Shown here: piece after piece, positions 52,321 to 60,475 of the stretch
Layout of the letters: each line of letters opens with the position of its first letter
Position numbering within the stretch: the stretch's first letter is position 1
NCBI GenBank assembly: GCA_002383165.1
Contig: DFXK01000011.1
Location: 138,791 to 202,790, forward strand
Origin: Flavobacteriales bacterium UBA4110
GTDB lineage: Bacteria; Bacteroidota; Bacteroidia; Flavobacteriales; Weeksellaceae
Direction of reading: 5' to 3'
DNA: 64,000 nt
Translations under genes and position numbers: made by a program
The notes under the pieces: model-generated
Database searches by the model: none
What the model saw: only the letters and a program-made list of their open reading frames with translations
Told to the model about the DNA's origin: nothing

Positions 52321-54311
52321 TATGCTTTCAGAGCAGCAATCTCATCTCTTAATTTCGCAGCTTTTATAAAATCAAGATTTTTCGCTGCAGCTTCCATTTC
52401 TTTTTGCTTTTGAGCTATGATTTTCTCAATATCTTCACTTCCATAATTCGCTTTTGTTTCTGCTACTTCCTGTAAGATTTCCTTTTGAGTATATCTTTCA
52501 TCCGGAAAATCTTTGCTTCTTCCCACAAGGTTTTCACTGATTCTTTTATTCAAAGCTTGTGGAACTTTACCGTTGTCAGCGTTATATTTCATCTGCTTTT
52601 CACGACGATAATTAGTTTCATCTATCGTAGCTTGCATAGATTTCGTCATTTTATCCGCGTACATTATGGCTCGCCCATTCAGGTTTCTCGCAGCTCTACC
52701 AACCGTTTGAATCATCGACCTTCTAGAACGTAACATTCCTTCTTTATCCGCATCCAGAATCGCAACTAAGGAAACTTCTGGTAAATCCAATCCTTCTCTC
52801 AAAAGATTGACACCAACCAAAACATCGAACAATCCTAGACGCAAATCCTGCATAATCTGAATCCTTTCCAAAGTTTCCACATCAGAATGAATATATCTTG
52901 TTCGGATTCCAACTTTTGTAAAATACTTCGTCAGTTCTTCCGCCATTTTTTTGGTTAAAGTCGTCACAAGAACTCTTTCGTCCAACTCTACCCTTTTATG
53001 GATTTCTTCAATTAAATCATCAATCTGATTCATTGTTGGACGGACTTCGATAACTGGGTCAAGAAGTCCTGTTGGTCGAATAATCTGTTCAATATAAGTT
53101 CCTCCGGTTTTTTCCAATTCATAATCTGCAGGTGTTGCCGAAACATAAATTACCTGATTCTGCATATCCTCAAACTCATTGAACTTTAGCGGGCGGTTGT
53201 CCATCGCAGCAGGCAAACGGAATCCGTGTTCTACCAAAACTTCTTTTCTACTTCGGTCACCTCCATACATCGCGTGAACCTGAGGAATGGTAACATGACT
53301 TTCGTCTATCACCATCAGATAATCTTTCGGAAAATAATCGAGTAGACAGAAAGGTCTTGATCCGGGCAAACGTCCGTCCATATAACGGGAATAATTCTCA
53401 ATCCCTGAACAATAACCCAATTCACGAATCATTTCTAAGTCGAGTTCGGTACGTTCTTCCAAACGTTTGGCTTCTAAAGGTTTTTCAATTTCCTGAAAAA
53501 AATCAACCTGTTTCACCAAATCATCTTGGATCTGGCGAATAGCACTTTGCATCGTCTCAGGCGTTGTCACGAAAAGATTGGCTGGGTAAATATTAATAGA
53601 ATCGAAGTCTGATAAAACGTTACCGGAAACAGGATCAAAACTCTGGATTTTTTCTATTTCATCACCAAAAAACTGAATTCTGATCGCCGTATCAGCATAA
53701 GCTGGATAAATATCAATCACATCCCCTTTTACCCGGAAAGTCCCACGCTGAAATTCATTTAAAGCCCGCGAATATAACGCACTAACTAAAGAATGAAGCA
53801 ACCTTGTTCTGGAGATTTTTTCATTTTTATCTAATGTTATCAATGATTTATGAAATTCTGTTGGGTTACCGATACCATAAATACACGAAACTGAAGCCAC
53901 AATGAGAACATCACGCCTTCCGGAAAGCAAACTGGCCGTTGCAGATAATCTCAATTTTTCGACTTCTTCATTGATGCTCAGATCTTTTTCGATATAAGTA
54001 TTGGTAGAAGCAATGAAAGCTTCGGGCTGATAATAATCGTAATAGCTGACAAAATATTCCACCGCATTATCCGGAAAAAATTCTTTAAACTCCATAAAAA
54101 GTTGTGCTGCCAAAGTTTTATTATGTGCCAAAACCAAAGTCGGTTTCTGAACCTGCTGGACAACATTGGCTACAGTAAACGTTTTCCCGGAGCCTGTAAC
54201 TCCGAGAAGCGTTTGATATTTTTCACCGATCTGGATTCCATCTACCAGTTTTTCAATGGCTTGTGGTTGATCTCCCGTTGGCTGATATTCTGAATGAAGT
54301 TTGAATTGCAT
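52320..54311 (-). CDS. uvrB: Excinuclease ABC subunit UvrB
   Basis: A 663-residue DNA-damage-loading helicase of nucleotide excision repair. Walker A GVTGSGKTFT (~38), the beta-hairpin with YYDYYQPEAFI, the DEAD-like DESH motif, motif VI TVGRAARN, and a C-terminal UVR motif (QKEMEAAAKNLDFIKAAKLRDE) for UvrC contact are visible. uvrA and uvrC are not in the window. Confidence 0.97.
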   Translation of the reverse strand: MQFKLHSEYQPTGDQPQAIEKLVDGIQIGEKYQTLLGVTGSGKTFTVANVVQQVQKPTLVLAHNKTLAAQLFMEFKEFFPDNAVEYFVSYYDYYQPEAFIASTNTYIEKDLSINEEVEKLRLSATASLLSGRRDVLIVASVSCIYGIGNPTEFHKSLITLDKNEKISRTRLLHSLVSALYSRALNEFQRGTFRVKGDVIDIYPAYADTAIRIQFFGDEIEKIQSFDPVSGNVLSDFDSINIYPANLFVTTPETMQSAIRQIQDDLVKQVDFFQEIEKPLEAKRLEERTELDLEMIRELGYCSGIENYSRYMDGRLPGSRPFCLLDYFPKDYLMVIDESHVTIPQVHAMYGGDRSRKEVLVEHGFRLPAAMDNRPLKFNEFEDMQNQVIYVSATPADYELEKTGGTYIEQIIRPTGLLDPVIEVRPTMNQIDDLIEEIHKRVELDERVLVTTLTKKMAEELTKYFTKVGIRTRYIHSDVETLERIQIMQDLRLGLFDVLVGVNLLREGLDLPEVSLVAILDADKEGMLRSRRSMIQTVGRAARNLNGRAIMYADKMTKSMQATIDETNYRREKQMKYNADNGKVPQALNKRISENLVGRSKDFPDERYTQKEILQEVAETKANYGSEDIEKIIAQKQKEMEAAAKNLDFIKAAKLRDEIAALKA

Positions 54312-54500
54312 ATAACAAATTTACGAAATATATTATGGTTTCCTGTAAACCAAAAAGCGTGTCAAATTATCTCATATCACAATAATTGATTAGGATTTTT
54401 ATAGCTTACCGTCCTTAAATGTTTTAATTCTACTTTTAAATATTCTTTTGATGTCAAAATAAAGACGCTGCAGGCTGTCGGTCATTCAAAATTATTATGT

Positions 54501-54508
54501 TAATTTTG
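54501..54508 (+). promoter_or_regulatory. guaC promoter box, possibly leaderless
   Basis: TAATTTTG ends five bases before the guaC ATG at 54513. Transcription starting ~6 nt after the box would begin at or near the start codon. Confidence 0.45.
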
Positions 54509-54512
54509 ATGT

Positions 54513-55553
54513 ATGCGAATAGAAAACGAAATCAAGTTAGGGTTCAAAGATGTGATGTTTCGCCCGAAACGTTCTACACTGAAATCCCGCAGCGAAGTGA
54601 CAATTGAGAGAGAATTCACTTTTCTTCATACTCAAAAAAAATGGAGCGGCGTCCCGTTGATTGCTGCTAATATGGACACAGTCGGAACTTTCGAAATGGC
54701 GGAAGCTTTATCCAAAGACAAAATCATCACTGCTGTTCACAAACATTATTCTGTGCAGGAATGGTCAGATTTTCTGAAAGATAAAAACGATGACTTCTAC
54801 CAATACATTGCCTTGAGTACAGGAACCGGAAAAGCCGATGAAGAAAAAATAAAAACAATCTTGGATGCCAATCCGAAAATTCAGTTTTTGTGTATTGATG
54901 TTGCCAATGGTTATTCTGAACATTTTGTAGAGTTTGTGAAAAAAGCACGTCAAAACTTCCCTGACAAAATCATTATGGCTGGCAATGTTGTAACTGGCGA
55001 AATGGTAGAAGAATTGATTTTAGCTGGCGCTGATATCATCAAAGTTGGAATTGGTCCTGGTTCGGTTTGTACGACGCGTGTAAAAACGGGCGTTGGTTAT
55101 CCTCAGCTTTCCGCAATTATAGAATGTGCGGATGCGGCGCACGGTTTAGGCGGCCAAATCATCGGCGACGGTGGTTGTAAAGTTCCTGGAGATGTGGCGA
55201 AAGCTTTTGGTGGCGGTTCAGACTTTGTAATGCTTGGTGGAATGTTTGCCGGACACGACGAAAGTGGTGGCGAACTCATCACAGAAAATGGAAAAACTTT
55301 CAGATTGTTTTACGGAATGAGTTCTCAAACTGCGATGGACAAACATTCTGGAGGTGTTGCAGAATATCGTGCTTCCGAAGGAAAAACAGTAAAAGTTCCT
55401 TACAAAGGTCCGGTTGCTGATACAGTAAAAGATATCTTGGGCGGCGTTCGTTCGACTTGTACTTATGTTGGTGCAGCAAAATTGAAAGAGCTTTCCAAAA
55501 GAACGACTTTTATTCGTGTTCAAGAGCAGGAAAATCAGGTTTTTAACGGATAA
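54513..55553 (+). CDS. guaC: GMP reductase
   Basis: A 346-residue IMPDH/GMPR-family enzyme converting GMP to IMP with NADPH. The catalytic Cys loop is GIGPGSVCTTRVKTGVGYPQ; the barrel ends with GDGGCKVPGDVAKAFGGG and MLGGMFAGHDE. The GMPR-type RLFYGMSSQTAM segment is present and CBS domains are absent, which distinguishes it from IMP dehydrogenase. Confidence 0.95.
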   Translation: MRIENEIKLGFKDVMFRPKRSTLKSRSEVTIEREFTFLHTQKKWSGVPLIAANMDTVGTFEMAEALSKDKIITAVHKHYSVQEWSDFLKDKNDDFYQYIALSTGTGKADEEKIKTILDANPKIQFLCIDVANGYSEHFVEFVKKARQNFPDKIIMAGNVVTGEMVEELILAGADIIKVGIGPGSVCTTRVKTGVGYPQLSAIIECADAAHGLGGQIIGDGGCKVPGDVAKAFGGGSDFVMLGGMFAGHDESGGELITENGKTFRLFYGMSSQTAMDKHSGGVAEYRASEGKTVKVPYKGPVADTVKDILGGVRSTCTYVGAAKLKELSKRTTFIRVQEQENQVFNG

Positions 55554-55575
55554 TTTCTTTAGAATTATTTAAATT

Positions 55576-56250
55576 TTGATTTTCACAAAATTCAATATTG
55601 GTTTAAGTTTAATTATCATAAGCTTTATTGCTTGTGTAATAAGCTTTTACCTAGTTGTTTATCTTGGATTTATATTTATCCTTGGCTGTCTTTTTATTTT
55701 AATTTCTGAGGCTAAAAATAAATTTAAAATAATAAGTATTGTAGCTCCAATAGTTTTATATCTTCCGTGTACTATTTTATTTTTAAAGGCTTACAATTAC
55801 ACAAGTCCAAAAATATTTCTTATTCCTAAAAATTATATTGGGAAATTAAGAATTGTTTATGAAGAAAAATGTGGACAAAAGATAAGAAAAGAAGATGGAA
55901 AAGAAATTTATGATTTTTCTAAAAATGGAATTTTAATTCTTTCTGAAAAATTTAACGGAAGAATTAATCATCAATATTATTATGTTGACGAAAAAGGCAT
56001 TAAAATCGAAATTCCTCAAGCAAATATCGATAAAGAAAATCTTAGATTTCCAAATGTTTCAATTCTAGGTTCTGGAACAATGAGTAATAAAGAAGTTAAA
56101 ATTGGGGTATCATCAGATAATGATGTTGATGCAATAAAATATTCTGACTTCTATGTCAATAATAAAAAAACGGAAGGCTTTGATTATAAAATGGAACAAA
56201 AGTTTGACTCATTAACCTTTACTGTCGTTGATAATTGCAGAAATAAATAA
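55576..56250 (+). CDS. DUF6843-like membrane-anchored protein
   Basis: A 224-residue protein with two or three N-terminal membrane helices (~7-70) and a globular C-terminal part whose pattern (KIFLIPKNYIGKLRIVYEEKCGQ, then IYDFSKNGILIL) fits DUF6843. It starts at TTG, since no ATG is available before the first helix. Function unknown. A terminator follows. Confidence 0.72.
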   Translation: MIFTKFNIGLSLIIISFIACVISFYLVVYLGFIFILGCLFILISEAKNKFKIISIVAPIVLYLPCTILFLKAYNYTSPKIFLIPKNYIGKLRIVYEEKCGQKIRKEDGKEIYDFSKNGILILSEKFNGRINHQYYYVDEKGIKIEIPQANIDKENLRFPNVSILGSGTMSNKEVKIGVSSDNDVDAIKYSDFYVNNKKTEGFDYKMEQKFDSLTFTVVDNCRNK

Positions 56251-56253
56251 CAA

Positions 56254-56280
56254 AAACCAGCCAAATTCGGCTGGTTTTTT
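56254..56280. terminator. Bidirectional terminator
   Basis: AAAACCAGCC pairs with GGCTGGTTTT around AAATTC; A's on one side and T's on the other. Confidence 0.9.
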
Positions 56281-56281
56281 A

Positions 56282-56854
56282 TTAAAGATTATCTAGTTCT
56301 CTTTTTAATGCAATAGAAGCTTTTCTAACCTCTTGTGTCCAGTCATCGGCCGCATTTCCGTCTGCTCCGTCAGAAATATACTTCAAACAAAGAAAATCGA
56401 TTCCTTCATATTCTGCAACTTTCGCCAATGCAAAAGCTTCCATATCGATGACATTGTATTCCGGATTGATATGTTCCATCTCGAATTGGTCGCCAGAACC
56501 GCAGATTCCGTTGGGGAGATTTTCTATATTCAGTCCATATTTCAGAAGAACCGGTTCGCCGGAAAGTGGTGTTTCAAACTTCTGGAAACCCAACGCTCTT
56601 ACATCCATATCTCTCTGAATAAAACGACTGCAGTTCACAACACTTCCTCGGTCAAAAGTTGTACTTCCAGCTGTTCCTAGATTAATGATCAAATCTGGTT
56701 TAATTTCTTGAATGGCTTTTGTAAGATTGTAAGTCGCTTTAACTTTCCCTATTCCTACAAAGACTTTATTATAATTTTCAAACTCGTTTTCTGCTTCAGA
56801 TTCCAAAGCAAAAACCAATAAAATGTTGTTGTAATTCTTTCCGTTGATTGTCAT
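56282..56854 (-). CDS. 5'-methylthioadenosine/S-adenosylhomocysteine nucleosidase-like protein
   Basis: A 190-residue phosphorylase-superfamily protein. It contains NLGTAGSTTF, the substrate motif YNVIDMEAFALAKVAEYEG with the catalytic Met-Glu pair, and the C-terminal LKYISDGADGNAADDW with the catalytic Asp. It is shorter than E. coli MTAN (232 aa). Start 56854 is preferred because the longer frame starts at TTG inside the fabG terminator. Nucleoside hydrolysis is likely; the base specificity is not certain. Confidence 0.83.
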   Translation of the reverse strand: MTINGKNYNNILLVFALESEAENEFENYNKVFVGIGKVKATYNLTKAIQEIKPDLIINLGTAGSTTFDRGSVVNCSRFIQRDMDVRALGFQKFETPLSGEPVLLKYGLNIENLPNGICGSGDQFEMEHINPEYNVIDMEAFALAKVAEYEGIDFLCLKYISDGADGNAADDWTQEVRKASIALKRELDNL

Positions 56855-56862
56855 AATTTTTA

Positions 56863-56899
56863 TAAAAAAAGCTTTTTGCGTGTTGCACAAAAGGCTTTA
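56863..56899 (-). terminator. Terminator after fabG
   Basis: On the minus strand AAAGCCTTTTGTGC pairs with GCAAAAAGCTTT (imperfect) and T7 follows. It overlaps the discarded longer start of the nucleosidase. Confidence 0.6.
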
Positions 56900-56921
56900 T
56901 AATTAATTGATATTGTTTTAA

Positions 56922-57665
56922 TTAAGTTAACATTCCTCCGTCAACATTCAGAACCTGACCTGTAACGTAAGAAGATAATTCACTTGCGAAGAAAACACAC
57001 GCATTAGCAACGTCTGCAGGTTGTCCTCCTCTCTTCATTGGGATTCCGTCTCTCCAACCTTGAACCGTTTTTTCATCCAAAGCAGCGGTCATTTCAGTTT
57101 CGATGAAACCTGGCGCAATAGCATTGCAACGTATATTTCTTGAGCCTAATTCCAAAGCAATAGACTTAGTAAAACCAATTGCTCCAGCTTTTGAAGCAGC
57201 GTAATTGGCTTGTCCGGCATTTCCTTTTACACCTACAACCGAAGTCATATTGATGATAGAACCGGATTTAGCTTTCATCATTGGTTTGATAACCGCTTTT
57301 GTCAAGTTGAAAACAGAATCCAAATTAACTTTGATAATCGTATCCCAATCCTCTTTTGACATTCTCAACATCAGGTTATCTCTTGTGATTCCTGCGTTAT
57401 TTACCAAAATATCAATAGCTCCGAATTCTGCCAAAACATCTTCAACTAACTTTTGAGCGGCATCATAATCCGAAGCATCTGATTGATATCCTTTGATTTC
57501 TGTTATCTTGCTTAATTCTGATTCTAATTCTTTAGCTTTTTCAACAGAACCAGCATAAGTGAATGCGATTTTTGCACCTTCTTTAGCAAAAACTTCTGCA
57601 ATTCCTCTCCCGATTCCACGCGTTGCTCCAGTGATGATGGCAACTTTACCTTGTAGTAATCCCAT
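56922..57665 (-). CDS. fabG: 3-oxoacyl-[acyl-carrier-protein] reductase
   Basis: A 247-residue short-chain dehydrogenase of fatty acid synthesis. NADP motif TGATRGIGRG (~12-21), NNAG motif, catalytic Ser in SIINMTSVVG, and YAASKAG with catalytic Tyr-Lys are present; the C-terminal GQVLNVDGGM is typical for FabG. Length and motifs are those of the E. coli enzyme. Confidence 0.95.
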   Translation of the reverse strand: MGLLQGKVAIITGATRGIGRGIAEVFAKEGAKIAFTYAGSVEKAKELESELSKITEIKGYQSDASDYDAAQKLVEDVLAEFGAIDILVNNAGITRDNLMLRMSKEDWDTIIKVNLDSVFNLTKAVIKPMMKAKSGSIINMTSVVGVKGNAGQANYAASKAGAIGFTKSIALELGSRNIRCNAIAPGFIETEMTAALDEKTVQGWRDGIPMKRGGQPADVANACVFFASELSSYVTGQVLNVDGGMLT

Positions 57666-57711
57666 ATATTTTTTTAATGTTTTCTAATTTTATTATGGCA
57701 AAAATAATACT

Positions 57712-58383
57712 TTAAGAATTATTCACAATCAGAACAATCTCGCCTTTTAAAGTTTTACTTTTCGAGAATTCAATTAACTCATTGATTGTTCCTCTTCTAG
57801 TCTCTTCGAATTTTTTGGAAATTTCCCGACTCAAACTAACTCTTGTTTCTTCTCCAAAGAATTGCTTGATTTGCTCTAGTGTTGTATTGATTTTATGTGG
57901 GCTTTCGTATAAAACGATGGTCTTTTTCTCCTCTGCTAATTGTTTCAATTTGGTTTGTCTTCCCTTTTTCTGAGGAAGAAATCCAGCGAAATAAAAATCG
58001 TGATTTGGCAACCCAGAAACAACTAAAGCAGGAACAAAAGCTGTTGCTCCTGGCAAACAAATCATTTCTAAATTTTTATCAGCACAAGCTTTTGCCAAAA
58101 GATAACCTGGGTCAGAGATTCCTGGTGTTCCCGCATCCGTAATAATGGCAAGATTCTGACCGTTTTCCAAATCCTGAACAACTTTTTCTGTCGCCTGATG
58201 TTCGTTATGCAAATGATAGGATTTCAGAGGTTTAGATATTTCATAATGTTTGAGAAGAACGCCGGAAGTTCGGGTATCTTCACACAAAATATAATCTACT
58301 TCTTTCAGAACTTTCACAGCTCGGAAAGTCATATCTTCCAGATTTCCAACGGGTGTCGGAACAAAATAAAGAATACCGCTCAT
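57712..58383 (-). CDS. rsmI: 16S rRNA 2'-O-ribose C1402 methyltransferase RsmI
   Basis: A 223-residue SAM-dependent methyltransferase. The N-terminal YFVPTPVGNLEDMTFRAV, then ITDAGTPGISDPG and LPGATAFVPALVVSGL motifs identify it. The C-terminal extension of some RsmI proteins is missing, which is common in this phylum. Its start lies directly after the stop of the Glu-rich gene, so both are in one transcript. Confidence 0.93.
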   Translation of the reverse strand: MSGILYFVPTPVGNLEDMTFRAVKVLKEVDYILCEDTRTSGVLLKHYEISKPLKSYHLHNEHQATEKVVQDLENGQNLAIITDAGTPGISDPGYLLAKACADKNLEMICLPGATAFVPALVVSGLPNHDFYFAGFLPQKKGRQTKLKQLAEEKKTIVLYESPHKINTTLEQIKQFFGEETRVSLSREISKKFEETRRGTINELIEFSKSKTLKGEIVLIVNNS

Positions 58384-59592
58384 CTACAAAAACCTATTTT
58401 CTACCAAAGTCCAAAGCCTCTGTGCATAATTATCCACCTTTTTCCAATCTCTTTCGTAGTAGATATCACTCAAAAATTCCTGAGCTTTATCAAGAGAATT
58501 GAAAGAATTCAGAACAGAAACAACTTGATTCAGTTCACTTTGACTTCCATCAAAAAGATATTGAGAAAATGCAATCCGGTCATTCAAATCCAGCTTGAAT
58601 TCTGGCTTTGGTTTCGGCGCTTCCATATAATCTGTCGGAACATTATTTTTCAAAAGGCTTCCAGTGTTTTGAACTGGTGCAGGTTTTTCAACTTCTTCCA
58701 AATGGTCATCATCGAACAAAGATTTTGCTACTTTCAAACCTTTGATGTTTGCTAATTTGAATTTTTTATCGTGATGCGCATCTTGATTCGGAGATTCGTA
58801 AACTTCCTGAGTTTTTTCTTTAGGCTGAGTATTTTCTTTTGAAAACTCAACAATTTTTCTTCGGTTTTCCTCAAGTTCTTTCAGTTTAGCTTCTTTCTCT
58901 GCCAATCTTGCTTCATAATCATCATTTGAAGTTTCTTCTGCAACAGGCTCTTCTTTTGTCATTGCAAAAGAGAACTGGCTGTCTTGCATCGGTTCCAGTT
59001 TTTCTGCTGGTTCTTCTAAAAGATTTTCTTCCTCAGCTTCAATTTCCTCAACTGCTTCTACTATTTCTTCGTGATAATTTTGAGCTTCAATCTCATTGAC
59101 AATTTCCGTTTCAATAGACTCAACCAATTCTTCGTTTGTAGTTTCAAATTTCTCTTCGATAATTTCTTCGGGTTGTAGAATCTCTTTAGTTTTATCTTCA
59201 GAAATAATTTCTTCAACCACATTTTCTTGAGAATCAATCTCAGCAAAAGAATGAACTTCTTCCACTTCTGGAACATTTGCAAAAATATCTTGTGTTTCTG
59301 TCTCTTCTACAATAATTTCTGCAACCTTATTTTCATCTTCAAATTCTTCAACTGATAACAAATCCGAATCCGTATTTATTATTTGATTTTCAATTGATTG
59401 CAAAGGTTCAATTTCAGTTGACGAAAATTCAACATTCTGAGAAATTTTAAGAAAAGAAAACTTTTGATAAAGTTGATTGATTTCATTTTCTTTCGCCAAA
59501 ATCTCTTCATAAGTATCAGATTTTGATAATTCTGACAAAAGATTCTTCATCTCTCCGAAAATTTTCTCGTATGATTCCCGCCAATTTTGCAT
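58384..59592 (-). CDS. Glutamate-rich hypothetical protein
   Basis: A 402-residue cytoplasmic protein that I do not recognise. The N-terminal ~50 residues are a helical, ordered-looking part (NWRESYEKIFGEMKNLLSEL). Residues ~70-280 are strongly acidic and rich in E, V and I with repeats of EEIxE-type units (for example VEEIISEDKTKEILQPEEIIEE), likely disordered or coiled coil. The C-terminal ~120 (NDRIAFSQYLFDGSQSELNQVVSVLN) looks folded and helical. It directly precedes rsmI without a gap. Confidence 0.75.
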   Translation of the reverse strand: MQNWRESYEKIFGEMKNLLSELSKSDTYEEILAKENEINQLYQKFSFLKISQNVEFSSTEIEPLQSIENQIINTDSDLLSVEEFEDENKVAEIIVEETETQDIFANVPEVEEVHSFAEIDSQENVVEEIISEDKTKEILQPEEIIEEKFETTNEELVESIETEIVNEIEAQNYHEEIVEAVEEIEAEEENLLEEPAEKLEPMQDSQFSFAMTKEEPVAEETSNDDYEARLAEKEAKLKELEENRRKIVEFSKENTQPKEKTQEVYESPNQDAHHDKKFKLANIKGLKVAKSLFDDDHLEEVEKPAPVQNTGSLLKNNVPTDYMEAPKPKPEFKLDLNDRIAFSQYLFDGSQSELNQVVSVLNSFNSLDKAQEFLSDIYYERDWKKVDNYAQRLWTLVENRFL

Positions 59593-59861
59593 AATATATC
59601 TTATTAATTTTTACTTAAATTTGATGAACATAAATTTAAGAACAATTTTGTTCCCAAAAAGGTTTTACTACAATTATTTTAATCTATGAATGCTGTAAAA
59701 TTTAATCGCAAAGTCGCTATTTTTTTACAAGCAAACATTTTTAAGTCGCAAAATGTGAATGATTAAAAATTAATTCGCGCCTTAATTTTTGATTAGATAA
59801 ATTAATTTTGTGCCTTTGCGTTGAAACAAAAATTTTAAAACAATTTTTTGCTAAATTAATA
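59593..59861. other. 269 bp intergenic region with repeat units
   Basis: Divergent region between the Glu-rich gene and the thymidine kinase gene. It contains ATCGCAAAGTCGC, AAGTCGCAAAATGTG and TTTTGTGCCTTTGCG, the same repeat vocabulary as 28550-28742. TAATTTTG at 59803-59810 could be the tdk promoter box. Confidence 0.45.
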
Positions 59862-60458
59862 ATGTTTTTAGAAAATACAATTAATCATTCCAAACAAAGC
59901 GGTTGGATGGAAGTTATCTGCGGTTCTATGTTCTCCGGAAAGACGGAGGAACTTATCAGAAGACTCCGTCGTGCGGAAATGGCTGGTCAGAATGTGGAAA
60001 TTTTCAAACCAAGAATTGACACGCGATATTCTGAGGAAGATGTGGTTTCCCACAACCAGACCAAAATCCGAAGTACAGCTGTGGAAAGCCCTTCCGAGAT
60101 TCTTTTGTTGGGTTCTAATTGTGATGTGGTGGCGATAGATGAAGCGCAATTTTTTGATGAAAGCATTGTGGATGTTGCCAATCAATTAGCAAATAATGGA
60201 ATTCGGGTTGTTATTGCCGGTTTGGATATGGATTTTCTCGGTCGTCCTTTTGGACCGATGCCAAACCTAATGGCAACAGCAGAATATGTGACCAAAGTCC
60301 ACGCAATTTGCCGAAGAACAGGAAATCTTGCCAACTATTCTATGCGAACTTCTGCAGGAAAAGAGCTGGTTGAACTTGGAGAAACCGAAGCTTACGATGC
60401 CGTGAGCAGAAGAATTTTTGTGGAGGAAGTTCTTAATAAAGATAAAGAAAATAATTAG
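59862..60458 (+). CDS. tdk: Thymidine kinase (type II, TK1-like)
   Basis: A 198-residue kinase of thymidine salvage. The P-loop is GSMFSGKTEEL (~21-31), VVAIDEAQFFDES is the Walker B/DEAQ block, and AGLDMDFLGRPFGPMPNLM follows. The zinc lasso of most TK1 enzymes has four cysteines; here only one remains in AICRRTG and the last pair is replaced (AVSRRIF). Start 59862 gives the family-like N-terminus MFLENTINHSKQSGW. murF-alr begins 17 bp downstream. Confidence 0.93.
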   Translation: MFLENTINHSKQSGWMEVICGSMFSGKTEELIRRLRRAEMAGQNVEIFKPRIDTRYSEEDVVSHNQTKIRSTAVESPSEILLLGSNCDVVAIDEAQFFDESIVDVANQLANNGIRVVIAGLDMDFLGRPFGPMPNLMATAEYVTKVHAICRRTGNLANYSMRTSAGKELVELGETEAYDAVSRRIFVEEVLNKDKENN

Positions 60459-60475
60459 TATAGTTTTAGTATTCA

